A stretch of DNA of 64,000 nucleotides from Harmothoe impar (taxonomy: Eukaryota > Annelida > Polychaeta > Phyllodocida > Polynoidae). This document shows positions 1 through 14,900 of the stretch, in pieces; the stretch's first letter is position 1; every line of letters begins with the position of its first letter. The translations under genes were made by a program, and so were the position numbers. The DNA lies in contig OX381720.1 in assembly GCA_947462335.1 (NCBI GenBank), forward strand, positions 64,997,946-65,061,945, read 5' to 3'. Under the pieces are notes generated by a model. That model was not told the origin of the DNA. It did not search any database and saw nothing but the letters and a program-made list of their open reading frames with translations.

Positions 1-3000
1 TGTCCATGACTGTACCTAACATGTAGTAGTGTCCATGACTGTACCTAACATGTTGTAGTGTCCATGACTGTACCTAACATGTAGTAGTGTCCATGACCTA
101 ACATGTTGTGTCCATGACTGTACCTAACATGTTGTAGTGTCCATGACTGTACCTAACATGTACTGTCCATGACTGTACCTAACATGTAGTGTCCATGACT
201 GTACCTAACATGTTGTAGTGTCCATGACTGTACCTAACATGTAGTGTCCATGACTGTACCTAACATGTTGTAGTGTCCATGACTGTACCTAACATGTAGT
301 GTCCATGACTGTACCTAACATGTTGTAGTGTCCATGACCTAACATGTTGTGTCCATGACTGTACCTAACATGTAGTAGTGTCCATGACTGTACCTAACAT
401 GTAGTGTCCATGACTGTACCTAACATGTTGTAGTGTCCATGACTGTACCTAACATGTAGTGTCCATGACTGTACCTAACATGTAGTGTCCATGACTGTAC
501 CTAACATGTTGTAGTGTCCATGACTGTACCTAACATGTAGTGTCCATGACTGTACCTAACATGTTGTAGTAGTGTCCATGACTGTACCTAACATGTAGTA
601 GTGTCCATGACTGTACCTATCATGTAGTGTCCATGACTGTACCTAACATGTAGTGTCCATGACTGTACCCAACATGTTGTAGTGTCCATGACCTAACATG
701 TTGTGTCCATGACTGTACCTAACATGTTGTAGTGTCCATGACTGTACCTAACATGTAGTGTCCATGACTGTACCTAACATGTTGTAGTAGTGTCCATGAC
801 TGTACCTAACATGTAGTAGTGTCCATGACTGTACCTATCATGTAGTGTCCATGACTGTACCTAACATGTAGTGTCCATGACTGTACCTAACATGTTGTAG
901 TGTCCATGACTGTACCTAACATGTAGTGTCCATGACTGTACCTAACATGTTGTAGTGTCCATGACTGTGCCTAACATGTTGTAGTGTCCATGACTGTACC
1001 TAACATGTTGTGTCCATGACTGTACACAACATGTAGTGTCCATGACTGTACCTAACATGCTGTAGTGTCCATGACTGTACCTAACATGTAGTGTCCATGA
1101 CTGTACCTAACATGTTGTAGTGTCCATGACTGTACCTAACATGTAGTGTCCATGACTGTACCTAACATGTTGTAGTGTCCATGACTGTACCTAACATGTT
1201 GTAGTGTCCATGACTGTACCTAACATGTAGTGTCCATGACTGTACCTAACATGTAGTGTCCATGACTGTACCTAACATGTTGTAGTGTCCATGACTACCT
1301 AACATGTTGTAGTGTCCATGACTGTACCTAACATGTTGTAGTGTCCATGACTGTACCTAACATGTTGTCGTGTCAATGACTGTACCTAACATGTAGTGTC
1401 CATGACTGTACCTAACATGTTGTAGTGTCCATGATTGTACCTAACATGTTGTAGTGTCATGACTGTACCTAACATGTTGTAGTGTCATGACTGTACCTAA
1501 CATGTTGTAGTGTCATGACTGTACCTAACATGTAGTGTCCATGACTGTACCTAACATGTTGTAGTGTCCATGACTGTACCTTACATGTTGTTGTGTCCAT
1601 GACTGTACCTAACATGTAGTGTCCATGACTGTACCTAACATGTTGTTGTGTCCATGACTGTACCTAACATGTAGTAGTGTCCATGACTGTACCTAACATG
1701 TTGTTGTGTCCATGACTGTCCCTAACATGCTGTAGTGTCCATGACTGTACCTAACATGCTGTAGTGTCCATGACTGTACCTAACATGTTGTCGTGTCCAT
1801 GACTGTACCTAACATGTAGTAGTGTCCATGACTACCTAACATGTTGTAGTGTCCATGACTGTACCTAACATGTAGTGTCCATGACTGTACCTAACATGTT
1901 GTAGTGTCCATGACTGTACCTAACATGTAGTGTCCATGACTGTACCTAACATGTTGTAGTGTCCATGATTGTACCTAACATGTTGTAGTGTCATGACTGT
2001 ACCTAACATGTTGTAGTGTCATGACTGTACCTAACATGTTGTAGTGTCATGACTGTACCTAACATGTAGTGTCCATGACTGTACCTAACATGTTGTAGTG
2101 TCCATGACTGTACCTTACATGTTGTTGTGTCCATGACTGTACCTAACATGTAGTGTCCATGACTGTACCTAACATGTTGTTGTGTCCATGACTGTACCTA
2201 ACATGTAGTAGTGTCTATGACTGTACCTAACATGTAGTGTCCATGACTGTACCTAACATGTTGTTGTGTCCATGACTGTACCTAACATGTAGTGTCCATG
2301 ACTGTACCTAACATGTTGTAGTGTCATGACTGTACCTAACATGTAGTGTCCATGACTGTACCTAACATCTTGTTGTGTCCATGACTGTGTCTAACATGTA
2401 GTGTCCATGACTGTACCTAACATGTTGTAGTGTCATGACTGTACCTAACATGTTGTAGTGTCATGACTGTACCTAACATGTAGTGTCCATGACTGCACCT
2501 AACAAGTAGTGTCCATGACTGTACCTAACATATTGTAGTGTCCATGACTGTACCTAACATGTTGTAGTGTCCATGGCTGTACCTAACATGTAGTAGTGTC
2601 ATGACTGTAACTAACATGTTGTAGTATCCATGACTGTTCCTAACAAGTAGTGTCCATGACTGTACCTAACATGTTGTAGTGTCCATGACTGTACCTAACA
2701 TGTTGTAGTGTCCATGACTGTACCTAAAATGTAGTGTCCATGACTGTACCTAACATGTTGTAGTGTCCATGACTGTACCTAACATGTAGTGTCCATGACT
2801 GTACCTAACATGTAGTAGTGTCCATGACCTAACATGTAGTGTCCATGACTGTACCTAACATGTTGTCGTGTCTATGACTGTACCTAACATGTTGTAGTGT
2901 CCATGACTGTACCTAACATGTTGTAGTGTCCATGACTGTACCTAACATGTTGTAGTGTCCATGACTGTACCTAACATGTTGTAGTGTCCATGACTGTACC

Positions 3001-6000
3001 TAACATGTTGTAGTGTCCATGACTGTACCTAACATGTAGTGTCATGACTGTACCTACCATGTTGTAGTGTCCATGACTGTACCTAACATGTAGTAGTGTC
3101 ATGACTGTACCTAACATGTTGTAGTGTCCATGACTACCTAACATGTTGTCGTGTCTATGACTGTACCTAACATGTAGTAGTGTCCATGACCTAACATGTA
3201 GTAGTGTCATGACTGTACCTAACATGTTGTAGTGTCCATGACTGTACCTAACATGTAGTAGTGTCCATGACTGTACCCAACATGTTGTAGTGTCCATGAC
3301 TGTACCTAACATGTTGTGTCCATGACTGTACCTAACATGTAGTGTCCATGACTGTACCTAACATGTAGTGTCCATGACTGTACCTAACATGTAGTAGTGT
3401 CCATGACTGTACCTAACATGTAGTGTCCATGACTGTACCTAACATGTAGTGTCCATGACTGTACCTAACATGTTGTGTCCATGACTGTACCTAACATGTA
3501 GTGTCCATGACTACCTAACATGTAGTGTCCATGACTGTACCTAACATGTAGTGTCCATGACTGTACCTAACATGTAGTGTCCATGACTACCTAACATGTA
3601 GTGTCCATGACTGTACCTAACATGTAGTGTCCATGACTGTACCTAACATGTAGTAGTGTCCATGACTGTACCTAACATGTAGTGTCCATGACTGTACCTA
3701 TCATGTTGTAGTGTCCATGACTGTACCTAACATGTAGTGTCCATGACTGTACCTAACATGTTGTGGTGTCCATGACTGTACCTAACATGTAGTGTCCATG
3801 ACTGTCCCTATCATGTTGTAGTGTCCATGACTGTACCTGACATGTTGTAGTGTCCATGACTGTACCCAACATGTAGTGTCCATGACTGTACCTAACATGT
3901 TGTAGTGTCCATGACTACCTAACATGTAGTGTCCATGACTGTACCTAACGTGTTGTAGTGTCCATGACCTAACATGTAGTAGTGTCCATGACTGTACTTA
4001 ACATGTTGTAGTGTCCATGACTGTACCTAACATGTAGTGTCCATGACTGTACCCAACATGTAGTGTCCATGACTGTACCCAACATGTAGTGTCCATGACT
4101 GTACCCAACATGTTGTGTCCATGACTACCTAACATGTTGTAGTGTCCATGACTGTACCTAACATGTTGTGTCCATGACTACCTAACATGTTGTAGTGTCC
4201 ATGACTGTACCCAACATGTTGTAGTGTCCATGACTGTACCTAACATGTTGTGTCCATGACTGTACCTTACATGTTGTTGTGTCCATGACTGTACCTAACA
4301 TGTTGTTGTGTCCATGACTACCTAACATGTTGTAGTGTCCATGACTGTACCTAACATGTTGTAGTGTCCATGACTACCTAACATGTTGTGTCCATGACTG
4401 TACCCAACATGTTGTAGTGTCCATGACTGTACCTGACATGTTGTAGTGTCCATGACTGTACCTAACATGTTGTAGTGTCCATGACCTAACATGTAGTAGT
4501 GTCCATGACTGTACCTAACATGTAGTGTCCATGACTGTACCTAACATGTTGTAGTGTCCATGACTGTACCCAACATGTTGTAGTGTCCATGACTGTACCT
4601 GACATGTTGTAGTGTCCATGACTGTACCTAACATGTTGTTGTGTCCATGGCTGTACCTGAAATGTAGTGTCCATGACTGTACCTAACATGCTGTAGTGTC
4701 CATGACTGTACCTAACATGTAGTAGTGTCCATGACTGTACCTAACATGTAGTAGTGTCCATGACTGTACCTAACATGTCGTGTCCATGACTGTACCTAAC
4801 ATGTAGTAGTGTCCATGACTGTACCTAACATGTTGTAGTGTCCATGACTGTACCTAACATGTTGTAGTGTCCATGACTGTACCTAACATGTAGTAGTGTC
4901 CATGACTGTACCTAACATGTTGTGTCCATGACTGTACCTAACATGTCGTGTCCATGACTGTACCTAACATGTAGTGTCCATGACTGTACCTAACATGTTG
5001 TCGTGTCCATGACTGTACCTAACATGTAGTGTCCATGACTGTACCTAACATGTAGTGTCCATGACTGTACCTAACATGTTGTCGTGTCCATGACTGTACC
5101 TAACATGTTGTGTCCATGACTGTACCTAACATGTAGTGTCCATGACCTAACATGTTGTAGTGTCCATGACTGTACCTAACATGTAGTAGTGTCCATGACT
5201 GTACCTAACATGTAGTGTCCATGACTGTACCCAACATGTAGTGTCCATGACTGTACCTAACATGTAGTAGTGTCCATGACTGTACCTAACATGTTGTAGT
5301 GTCCATGACTGTACCTAACATGTTGTCGTGTCCATGACTGTACCTAACATGTTGTAGTAGTGTCCATGACTGTACCTAACATGTTGTCGTGTCCATGACC
5401 TAACATGTAGTAGTGTCCATGACTGTACCCAACATGTTGTAGTGTCCATGACTGTACCCAACATGTAGTAGTGTCCATGACTGTACCTAACATGTTGTCG
5501 TGTCCATGACTGTACCTAACATGTTGTAGTAGTGTCCATGACTGTACCTAACATGTTGTCGTGTCCATGACCTAACATGTAGTAGTGTCCATGACTGTAC
5601 CCAACATGTTGTAGTGTCCATGACTGTACCCAACATGTAGTAGTGTCCATGACTGTACCTAACATGTTGTCGTGTCCATGACTGTACCTAACATGTTGTA
5701 GTGTCCATGACTGTACCTAACATGTAGTAGTGTCCATGACTGTACCTAACATGTAGTAGTGTCCATGACTGTACCTAACATGTTGTGTCCATGACTGTAC
5801 CTAACATGTAGTGTCCATGACTGTACCTAACATGTAGTAGTGTCCATGACTGTACCTAACATGTAGTAGTGTCCATGACTGTACCTAACATGTCGTGTCC
5901 ATGACTGTACCTAACATGTAGTAGTGTCCATGACTGTACCTAACATGTTGTAGTGTCCATGACTGTACCTAACATGTTGTAGTGTCCATGACTGTACCTA

Positions 6001-6868
6001 ACATGTAGTAGTGTCCATGACTGTACCTAACATGTTGTGTCCATGACTGTACCTAACATGTCGTGTCCATGACTGTACCTAACATGTAGTGTCCATGACT
6101 GTACCTAACATGTTGTCGTGTCCATGACTGTACCTAACATGTAGTGTCCATGACTGTACCTAACATGTAGTGTCCATGACTGTACCTAACATGTTGTCGT
6201 GTCCATGACTGTACCTAACATGTTGTGTCCATGACTGTACCTAACATGTAGTGTCCATGACCTAACATGTTGTAGTGTCCATGACTGTACCTAACATGTA
6301 GTAGTGTCCATGACTGTACCTAACATGTAGTGTCCATGACTGTACCCAACATGTAGTGTCCATGACTGTACCTAACATGTAGTAGTGTCCATGACTGTAC
6401 CTAACATGTTGTAGTGTCCATGACTGTACCTAACATGTTGTCGTGTCCATGACTGTACCTAACATGTTGTAGTAGTGTCCATGACTGTACCTAACATGTT
6501 GTCGTGTCCATGACCTAACATGTAGTAGTGTCCATGACTGTACCCAACATGTTGTAGTGTCCATGACTGTACCTAACATGTTGTCGTGTTCATGACTGTA
6601 CCTAACATGTTGTCGTGTCCATGACCTAACTAGTAGTAGTGTCCATGACTGTACCCAACATGTTGTAGTGTCCATGACTGTACCCAACATGTAGTAGTGT
6701 CCATGACTGTACCTAACATGTTGTCGTGTCCATGACTGTACCTAACATGTTGTCGTGTCCATGACTGTACCCAACATGTTGTAGTGTCCATGACTGTACC
6801 TAACATGTAGTAGTGTCCATGACTGTCCCTAACATGTTGTAGTGTCCATGACTGTACCTAACATGTGA
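1..6868. repeat. 6.9 kb minisatellite, 26-29 bp unit
   Basis: Continuous tandem array from the window edge to about 18 bp before the first recognisable splice acceptor. The core of the unit is gtccatgactgtacctaaca followed by tgt and a variable spacer (agt, agtagt, tgtagt, tgtcgt, tgt). A second variant lacks ctgta, giving a shorter unit. Higher-order duplications are visible: blocks near 1380-1560 and 1860-2060, near 5330-5480 and 5510-5660, and near 4690-5330 and 5690-6440 repeat the same order of variants. Open frames inside it encode only the translated repeat and are not genes. Confidence 0.97.
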
Positions 6869-6886
6869 CCCTGCTTCCTTCTCCAG

Positions 6887-6976
6887 GAGTCGTTCGCACA
6901 CGACCTGAACAAGGTCAAGGAGCACCTCAGCTCCTTCCTCGACCGGGCCGGGCCTCCGCAACTATCTGCTACACAG
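6887..6976 (+). CDS. PLCG exon A: EF-hand region tail
   Basis: 30 codons, phase 0 at both ends, bounded by ttctccag and gtaagg. Encodes [19 protein letters not shown]..., which aligns with the segment just before PLC-X in PLC-gamma (human VQEFMLSFL region). It is the least conserved of the exons and the weakest assignment, but phase and order fit. Confidence 0.75.
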
Positions 6977-9900
6977 GTAAGGGGGGACAGGGGGGGACAG
7001 GGGGGACAGGGGGGACAGGGGGGGCAACTGTCTGCTAGAGGGGTGGGGGGGGACTTTGTGCCCATGAGTTCCATGTCATTCAGAAGTAACTGAACTTTAG
7101 TGTATATTTGAAACTTTTGCGACATTTCTTGCACGATTTAGTTAACTCTTGGCATTTTCATACCAAGCTTTAGAATTTTGGGAAAGTTAAAATTGTTGTT
7201 TATGATTTCAGTTCTTGGATTACTTGTACTCGAAACACAACTGTGTGTGTCCGCTGACGAGGTCCACCCCAACCCAAGACATGACGCGGCCCATGGCACA
7301 CTACTGGATCTCCTCCTCTCACAACACGTAAGTCACAGTACACATTCACACACACACACATTTATCGTTGTCATTGCACGGGAGAGTTAGGTCTCGACTG
7401 TCCTCAATAAGTCTCAGAAACATGTCCATGAAAAGGGCTTCCATGATACCTAACAGGGAAGCAGAGTGAAGTAATCCTGTGTTACAGAGTAGGTGTAGCC
7501 TTATTACTCTGATACAACCTCCGTATTGCAGGCACCTGACTAGTGGCCAGTGCCCGAGTAAAGCGTGTATTCTGCTGCTGTAAATCGCCTCTGATTCCGT
7601 TGTCGGACGACATTAAACATTAAAGACTGTCACTGGACGACAAAATTTTGGCTGACTGACATTGATGGAATACACCCTTAAAGTAATACTGTGTTATAGT
7701 TGGAGTGTGTCAGAGTGTAGCCTTATTACAGTGTTACTCTGTGACAGCTACCTGACCGGTGACCAGTGAGTCATGTATTCACTATGTTTGCTGTTACAGC
7801 TACCTGACCAGTGACCAGTGAGTCATGTATTCACTATGTTTGCTGTTACAGCTACCTGACCAGTGACCAGTGAGTCATGTATTCACTATGTTTGCTGTGA
7901 CAGCTACCTGACCGGTGACCAGTGAGTCATGTATTCACTATGTTTGCTGTTACAGCTACCTGACCAGTGACCAGTGAGTCATGTATTCACTATGTTTGCT
8001 GTTACAGCTACCTGACCGGTGACCAGCGAGTCATGTATTAACTATGTTTGCTGTTACAGCTTCCTGACCGGTGACCAGTGAGTCATGTATTAACTATGTT
8101 TGCTGTGACAGCTACCTGACCGGTGACCAGTGAGTCATGTATTAACTATGTTTGCTGTGACAGCTACCTGACCGGTGACCAGTGAGTCATGTATTAACTA
8201 TGTTTGCTGTTACAGCTACCTGACCGGTGACCAGGGAGTCATGTATTCACTATGTTTGCTGTTACAGCTACCTGACCGGTGACCAGTTCCGCAGTGACTC
8301 GTCGTGTGAAGCCTACATCCGCGCCCTGAGACAAGGCTCCAAGTGTATAGAACGTAAGTCACCCATACTGTACTGTCCTCCCACACACCAGTATGACACC
8401 AAGTGTACAGAACCTCACCTATACTGTACTGTCCTCCCACACACCAGTATGACACCAAGTGTACAGAACCTCACCTATACTGTACTGTCCTCCCACACAC
8501 CAGTATGACACCAAGTGTATAGAACCTCACCCATACTGTACTGTCCTCCCACACACCAGTATGACACCAAGTGTATAGAACCTCACCTGTACTGTACTGT
8601 CCTCCCACACACCAGTATGACACCAAGTGTATAGAACCTCACCTGTACTGTACTGTACTGTCCTCCCACACACCTGTATGACACCAAGTGTACAGAACCT
8701 CACCTATACTGTACTGTCCTCCCACACACCAGTATGACACCAGGCGTACAGAACCTCACCTATACTGTACTGTCCTCCCACACACCAGTATGACACCAAG
8801 TGTATAGAACCTCACCTGTACTGTACCCCCACACACCAGTATGACACCAAGTGTACAGAACCTCACCTGTACTGTACTGTCCTCCCACACACCAGTATGA
8901 CACCAAGTGTATAGAACCTCACCTGTACTGTACTGTACTGTCCTCCCACACACCTGTATGACACCAAGTGTACAGAACCTCACCTATACTGTACTGTCCT
9001 CCCACACACCAGTATGACACCAGGCGTACAGAACCTCACCTATACTGTACTGTCCTCCCACACACCAGTATGACACCAAGTATACAGAACCTCACCTGTA
9101 CTGTCCTCCCACACACCAGTATGACACCAAGTGTACAGAACCTCACCTATACTGTACTGTACCCCCACACACCAGTATGACACCAAGTGTACAGAACCTC
9201 ACCTGTACTGTACTGTACTGTCCTCCCACACACCTGTATGACACCAAGTGTATAGAACCTCACCTATACTGTACTGTCCTCCCACACACCAGTATGACAC
9301 CAAGTGTATAGAACCTAAGTCACCTATACTGTACTGTCCTCCCACACACCAGTATGACACCAAGTATACAGAACCTCACCTGTACTGTACTGTCCTCCCA
9401 CACACCAGTATGACACCAAGTGTACAGAACCTCACCTGTACTGTACTGTCCTCCCACACACCAGTATGACACCAAGTGTACAGAACCTAAGTCACCTACC
9501 ACTATACTGTACTCACTTTCTGTACAACTATGGTAAGTCCCTCAGCCTGCAGCTGTCCTCTCACATGCCGGTATCATCTTGGTGTGTAGAACCAAAGTCA
9601 CCTACCACTACACTGTACTACAACAACTATGGCACTAAGTAACAATAACTATGACACCAGGTTAATCTCTCTCTCACACTTGTATCGTGCTGATGCACGT
9701 AATATCAAACATCTGTACCAATACTCAGTAAGGTGGATAACAGCAAGACCCGGCATTAAACAGTGCTTATGAATTACAAGAACTAGAAATAGCAGTTCCA
9801 CCAGTCCAATTTGCAGCCCTTGTGGTGGTTGAGGGTACTGGTTGAGTGAGCCTTGGGTTGAAATGCTGTTATCAATTATTGTTGTTGTTAACATTGTTGT

Positions 9901-11891
9901 TATTGTTGACAGTGGACTGCTGGGACGGGGACCGGGAGCCCATCATTTACCACGGTCGAACCCTCACTAGTAAGATCCTGTTTAAAGACGTCCTGGAGGC
10001 AATCCGCGACCATGCCTGGGACGTGTCTGAGTAAGTACATCAAAGTGGCTATATCCAATTTTTGCCCAAATTTTAAATCTTATTTAAATGTATTCCAAAC
10101 ACTGCAATGGTATGATATTTAGAGTAAAGGCATGAGTCAAACGTCATCAGTGGGTAATAAAAGGTCAGAAAGAGATCCAATCTGGCCTTACCATGTGCTA
10201 TTCTGGTTTATTTTCAATAGGGGAATAGAATCGTACACAGATTTATTCAGAAATGACCATATTTGAGGCATCAAAATCAAATTTGACCAAAATCGGAGGG
10301 AATGAGGGGCAATGGAACAGATAGGCAGTTAAGTATGTTATCTGTATACATTCTGACACATTTTTAGGGAAACTGATTTATTTGTCTCACACATTGGATG
10401 GACTGACTTTTCCAAATACTTTCGGCTCTGGTATTTTGAAAATATTTACCTGTGTACGTTCACCTTGCAGCTTCCCGGTGATCCTGTCTATAGAGAACCA
10501 CTGTGCTGTATAATATCCTATAAGTCCTGGTAGTCCCAAACTATCAAGAGTACAATACACACCATAACTAGGCCCCACTGAAGTACAGTGCCAGTGTCTA
10601 GCAAACTGTGCTTGCGTGAGCACAGTGTAATTATGAATTGGTCAGAGCCTGACCCAGGTGTGACCAGCTGACCACATGAGTAACCAATGGGAGCAATGGT
10701 GAGAAATTTGATGCATAATTAAGTCCAGCTGGGAAATGTCAGCAGGGCCTAGGGCACTTTGTAGTTGTGGTCTGAAGGGAAAGCAACCTCCTCGTGATAC
10801 AAACTAATATTCTATAATTCACCTTGCAGCTTCCCCGTGATCCTGTCCATAGAGAACCACTGCTCCGTACAACAACAGGCCATGATGGCCAACTACTTCA
10901 AGTCCATCCTGGGCACCATGTTACTACGGGAACCCGTCAAGGGCGCCACCGACCACCTCCCCTCACCCAACGACCTCAGACGGAAAATCATACTGAAGGT
11001 CAGTTCCAGGTCATTGTTAAGGTCATTAGAAGGTCATTGTTAAGGTCACTAGAAGGCCATTGTTAAGGCCAGTCACTAGAAGATCATTGTTAAGGTCACT
11101 AGGTCATTGTTAAGGTCATTAGAAGGCCATTGTTAAGGTCACTAGAAGGTCATTGGTAATGTCAGTCACTAGGTCATTGTTAAGGTCAGTAGAAGGTCAT
11201 TGTTAAGGTCTCTAGAAGATTAAAGGCCAGTCACTACAAGGTCATGCATAGTTTCTGCATGTTTCTACTTTAATGAATAAATGAGTAAATAGTCTATATG
11301 ATCTACCCTATTTTGCCCCCTATGGATTAGTGACTAGATGGTCATTCTTTAATAAGGGTTGTTACTTTAAGTCAGTTGATGGAATGTCTGAAGGTTCATC
11401 TGTGTAGATCTCCAGAGTGTTGAATACCCCTGACACATTTGTTAATGGAGTTTCTGCCGGAAGCAATGTGAAACTAATTGCTATCAGTACAAGTTAATTA
11501 CATCCCCCCCAACACTGCTATGTTGAACTAGGTTAACTGTGTGACTTATAATTACTTGTGTAGTGAGGTTCACTGAGTGTTTACCATGCGGCATGTGGGG
11601 GTTGGTTAACTAGGACATTATAAGGTTATAAAACAGGCAGGTGGGGGTTGCTACTCTGGTATAGCTGTTAAAATACTTCCTATTATGTGGGGGTGGAAAT
11701 TATCTTATGAAATACAAGAATTACAATACTTACTTAGGGAAAGGTATTTCCTGATATAGGAGATCAGACATGAGGAGGATTAATCGTTGATAGCAATCCC
11801 TAAACACAATGGATATTAGCATTAAATGTTGCAACATTTTCCCTACTTATATCTCTATATCTATATCTATATCTTTATTTCTATTTCTATT

Positions 11892-11950
<59 letters not shown>

Positions 11951-14900
11951 CTATATATATATACACCCAGCACGCAATTCGACGTCATGCCGACGTTGGC
12001 ATGACGTCAGCTGGCGTTGGCATGACGTCAGCTTTTACCGTCGCCTCAAGTGCCTTTTGGCCATCCATTTCTACTATATGCCAACGTCGCCAGTGGCACG
12101 ACGTTGGCATGACGTTGGGCCAACGTTGCCGTTGGCATAACGTTGGGCCAACACTGATCCAACGTCATATGTAGACGTTGGGCCAACGTCTACCCAACCC
12201 ATTATAGTCCACAATTTAACCTGTTGGTGCGACTTTAATTCAATGACTTTAATTTTGTAACTTTCTTATAATATTAAAGGGTCATCAACTCTGCTCAATA
12301 CCTTATAAGGCTTTCAATAGTCATCATTTTAAAGCCTTCTGCCTTTGCCTTCACCTTAATCTCAGCTTAAAGGAAGTGATGCAAACTCATCCTATACTTT
12401 AGAACTTATCTACTTGGCAATACCACAAATGGGGGGTCTCTATGGAAATAATGCCAGGATTTTACTCTTTCTTTATATTAAAGCTGGTACAATGTAATCT
12501 CTAGGGTTAAAATGGAATGTCTATTGCTTGCACATTTATATAACACAGGGGAAACCCCATAAATGGACGATTATTCCCAAAGATGATGTAGCTGCTGGTA
12601 AAAATATCTTCAAACAACCCTTTATGCCCTCTGGTGGGAGTTTTGATAATGCTGCTACAACATTGTTTGGCCAACGTTGGTACAACATGCATGATCTGAC
12701 ATTGTACCAACGTTGGCAAATAGCTGGTAAAATTGCCAACGTTGGTACAACATTATTTTGCCGACGTTGCACCAATGTTGTAACCCCAACGTTGGCACAA
12801 CGTTGAAATATTGCTTGCGACCTGCCGACGTTGGCCCAACGTACCCTTGCGTGCTGGGCATATATGTATATATACACACAATAAACCAGGTCATCAATTC
12901 TCTTACTTGTTACTCTCATTTATTCAGGCATCCATTCCGAGACTATCCTCATCCTCCTTCCTCTACTGTAAAGATTATCTTCAGCTTCCCTCAGAGAAGT
13001 TGATGTAATATGTCATGTTTCATTGCAGCACAAGAAGTTGAAGGCTGGCGGGGACGAGTTTGTGTCCTTCAGTGACGAGGGTGAGTCTACGTGTGATGCA
13101 GGGATTTGTTGAGATTTATTTTGTTTTGTATGTCATATTTAGTCTGGAGCTATCAGATTAGTTTCCAATTTAGACCCTCAAAATAGAATCACACTCTTTT
13201 GTGAAGTAAGATAGTTTTAAATAATATGATAACTTACCATTCCAGAAAATGTAAACAGCATATGCGACATGGCGTGGAAAAAGGGACGTTAGTGTGCCCT
13301 GCACTAAAGTCCCTTTTTTTGCATATCATGCCACACATGAATAATAGTTAAACATGCAGTAACATATCTCACACTGTGTTATGAACAGTTTAGTTAATAT
13401 ACTCCACGTTGTGTTTCAGTGGCGACGGACGACATGAGTCAATCCAAGTTAACAGGCCTGCTGTACCTGCAGGACCCCGTAGACCAGGTGTGTAGGCAAC
13501 CGTAACTGTTATACCTACAGAGTAGAGTCTTACACCTACAGAGGTGGCAGCAGTAACTCTTATACCTACAGAGCAGGCAGCAGTAACTTTTATACCTACA
13601 GAGTAGGCAGCAGCAACTCTTATACCTACAGACTAGGCAGCAGTAACTCTTATACCTACAGAGTAGGCAGCAGTAACTTTTATACCTACAGCAGTAACTC
13701 TTACACCTACAGAGTAGGCAGCAGTAACTCTTATACCTACAGAGTAGGCAGCAGCAACTCTTACACCTACAGAGTAGGCAGCAGTAACTTTTATACCTAC
13801 AGCAGTAACTCTTACACCTACAGAGTAGGCAGCAGTAACTCTTATACCTACAGAGTAGGCAGCAGCAACTCTTATACCTACAGACTAGGCAGCAGTAACT
13901 CTTATACCTACAGCAGTAACTCTTACACCTACAGAGTAGGCAGCAGTAACTCTTATACCTACAGAGTAGGCAGCAGCAACTCTTATACCTACAGACTAGG
14001 CAGCAGTAACTCTTATACCTACAGCAGTAACTCTTATACCTACAGAGTAGGCAGCAGCAACTCTTATACCTACAGACTAGGCAGCAGTAACTCTTATACC
14101 TACAGAGTAGGCAGCAGTAACTCTTACACCTACAGAGTAGGCAGCAGTAACTTTTATACCTACAGCAGTAACTCTTATACCTACAGAGTAGGCAGCAGTA
14201 ACTAATACCTACAGAGCAGGCAGCAGTAACTAATACCTACAGAGTAGGCAGCAGTAACTCTTATACCTACAGAGCAGGCAGCAGTAACTTTTATACCTAC
14301 AGAGTAGGCAGCAGTATATCTTATACCTACAGAGTAGGCAGCAGTAACTCTTACACCTACAGAGCAGGCAGCAGTAACTTTTATACCTACAGACTAGGCA
14401 GCAGTAACTCTTATACCTACAGAGTGGGCAGCAGTAACTCTTATACCTACAGAGTAGGCAGCAGTAACTCTTATACCTACAGAGTGGGCAGCAGTAACTC
14501 TTACACCTACAGACTAGGCAGCAGTAACTCTTATACCTACAGAGTAGGCAGCAGTAACTCTTATACCTACAGACTAGGCAGCAGTAACTCTTATACCTAC
14601 AGAGTGGGCAGCAGTAACTCTTATACCTACAGCAGTAACTCTTATACCTACAGAGCAGGCAGCAGTAACTCTTATAGCTACAGAGCAGGCAGCAGTAACT
14701 CTTATACCTACAGAGCAGGCAGCAGTAACTCTTATACCTACAGAGTAGGCAGCAGTAACTTTTATACCTACAGACTAGGCAGCAGTAACTCTTATACCTA
14801 CAGAGCAGGCAGCAGCAACTCTTACACCTACAGAGCAGGCAGCAGTAACTTTTATACCTACAGCAGTAACTCTTACACCTACAGAGTAGGCAGCAGTAAC

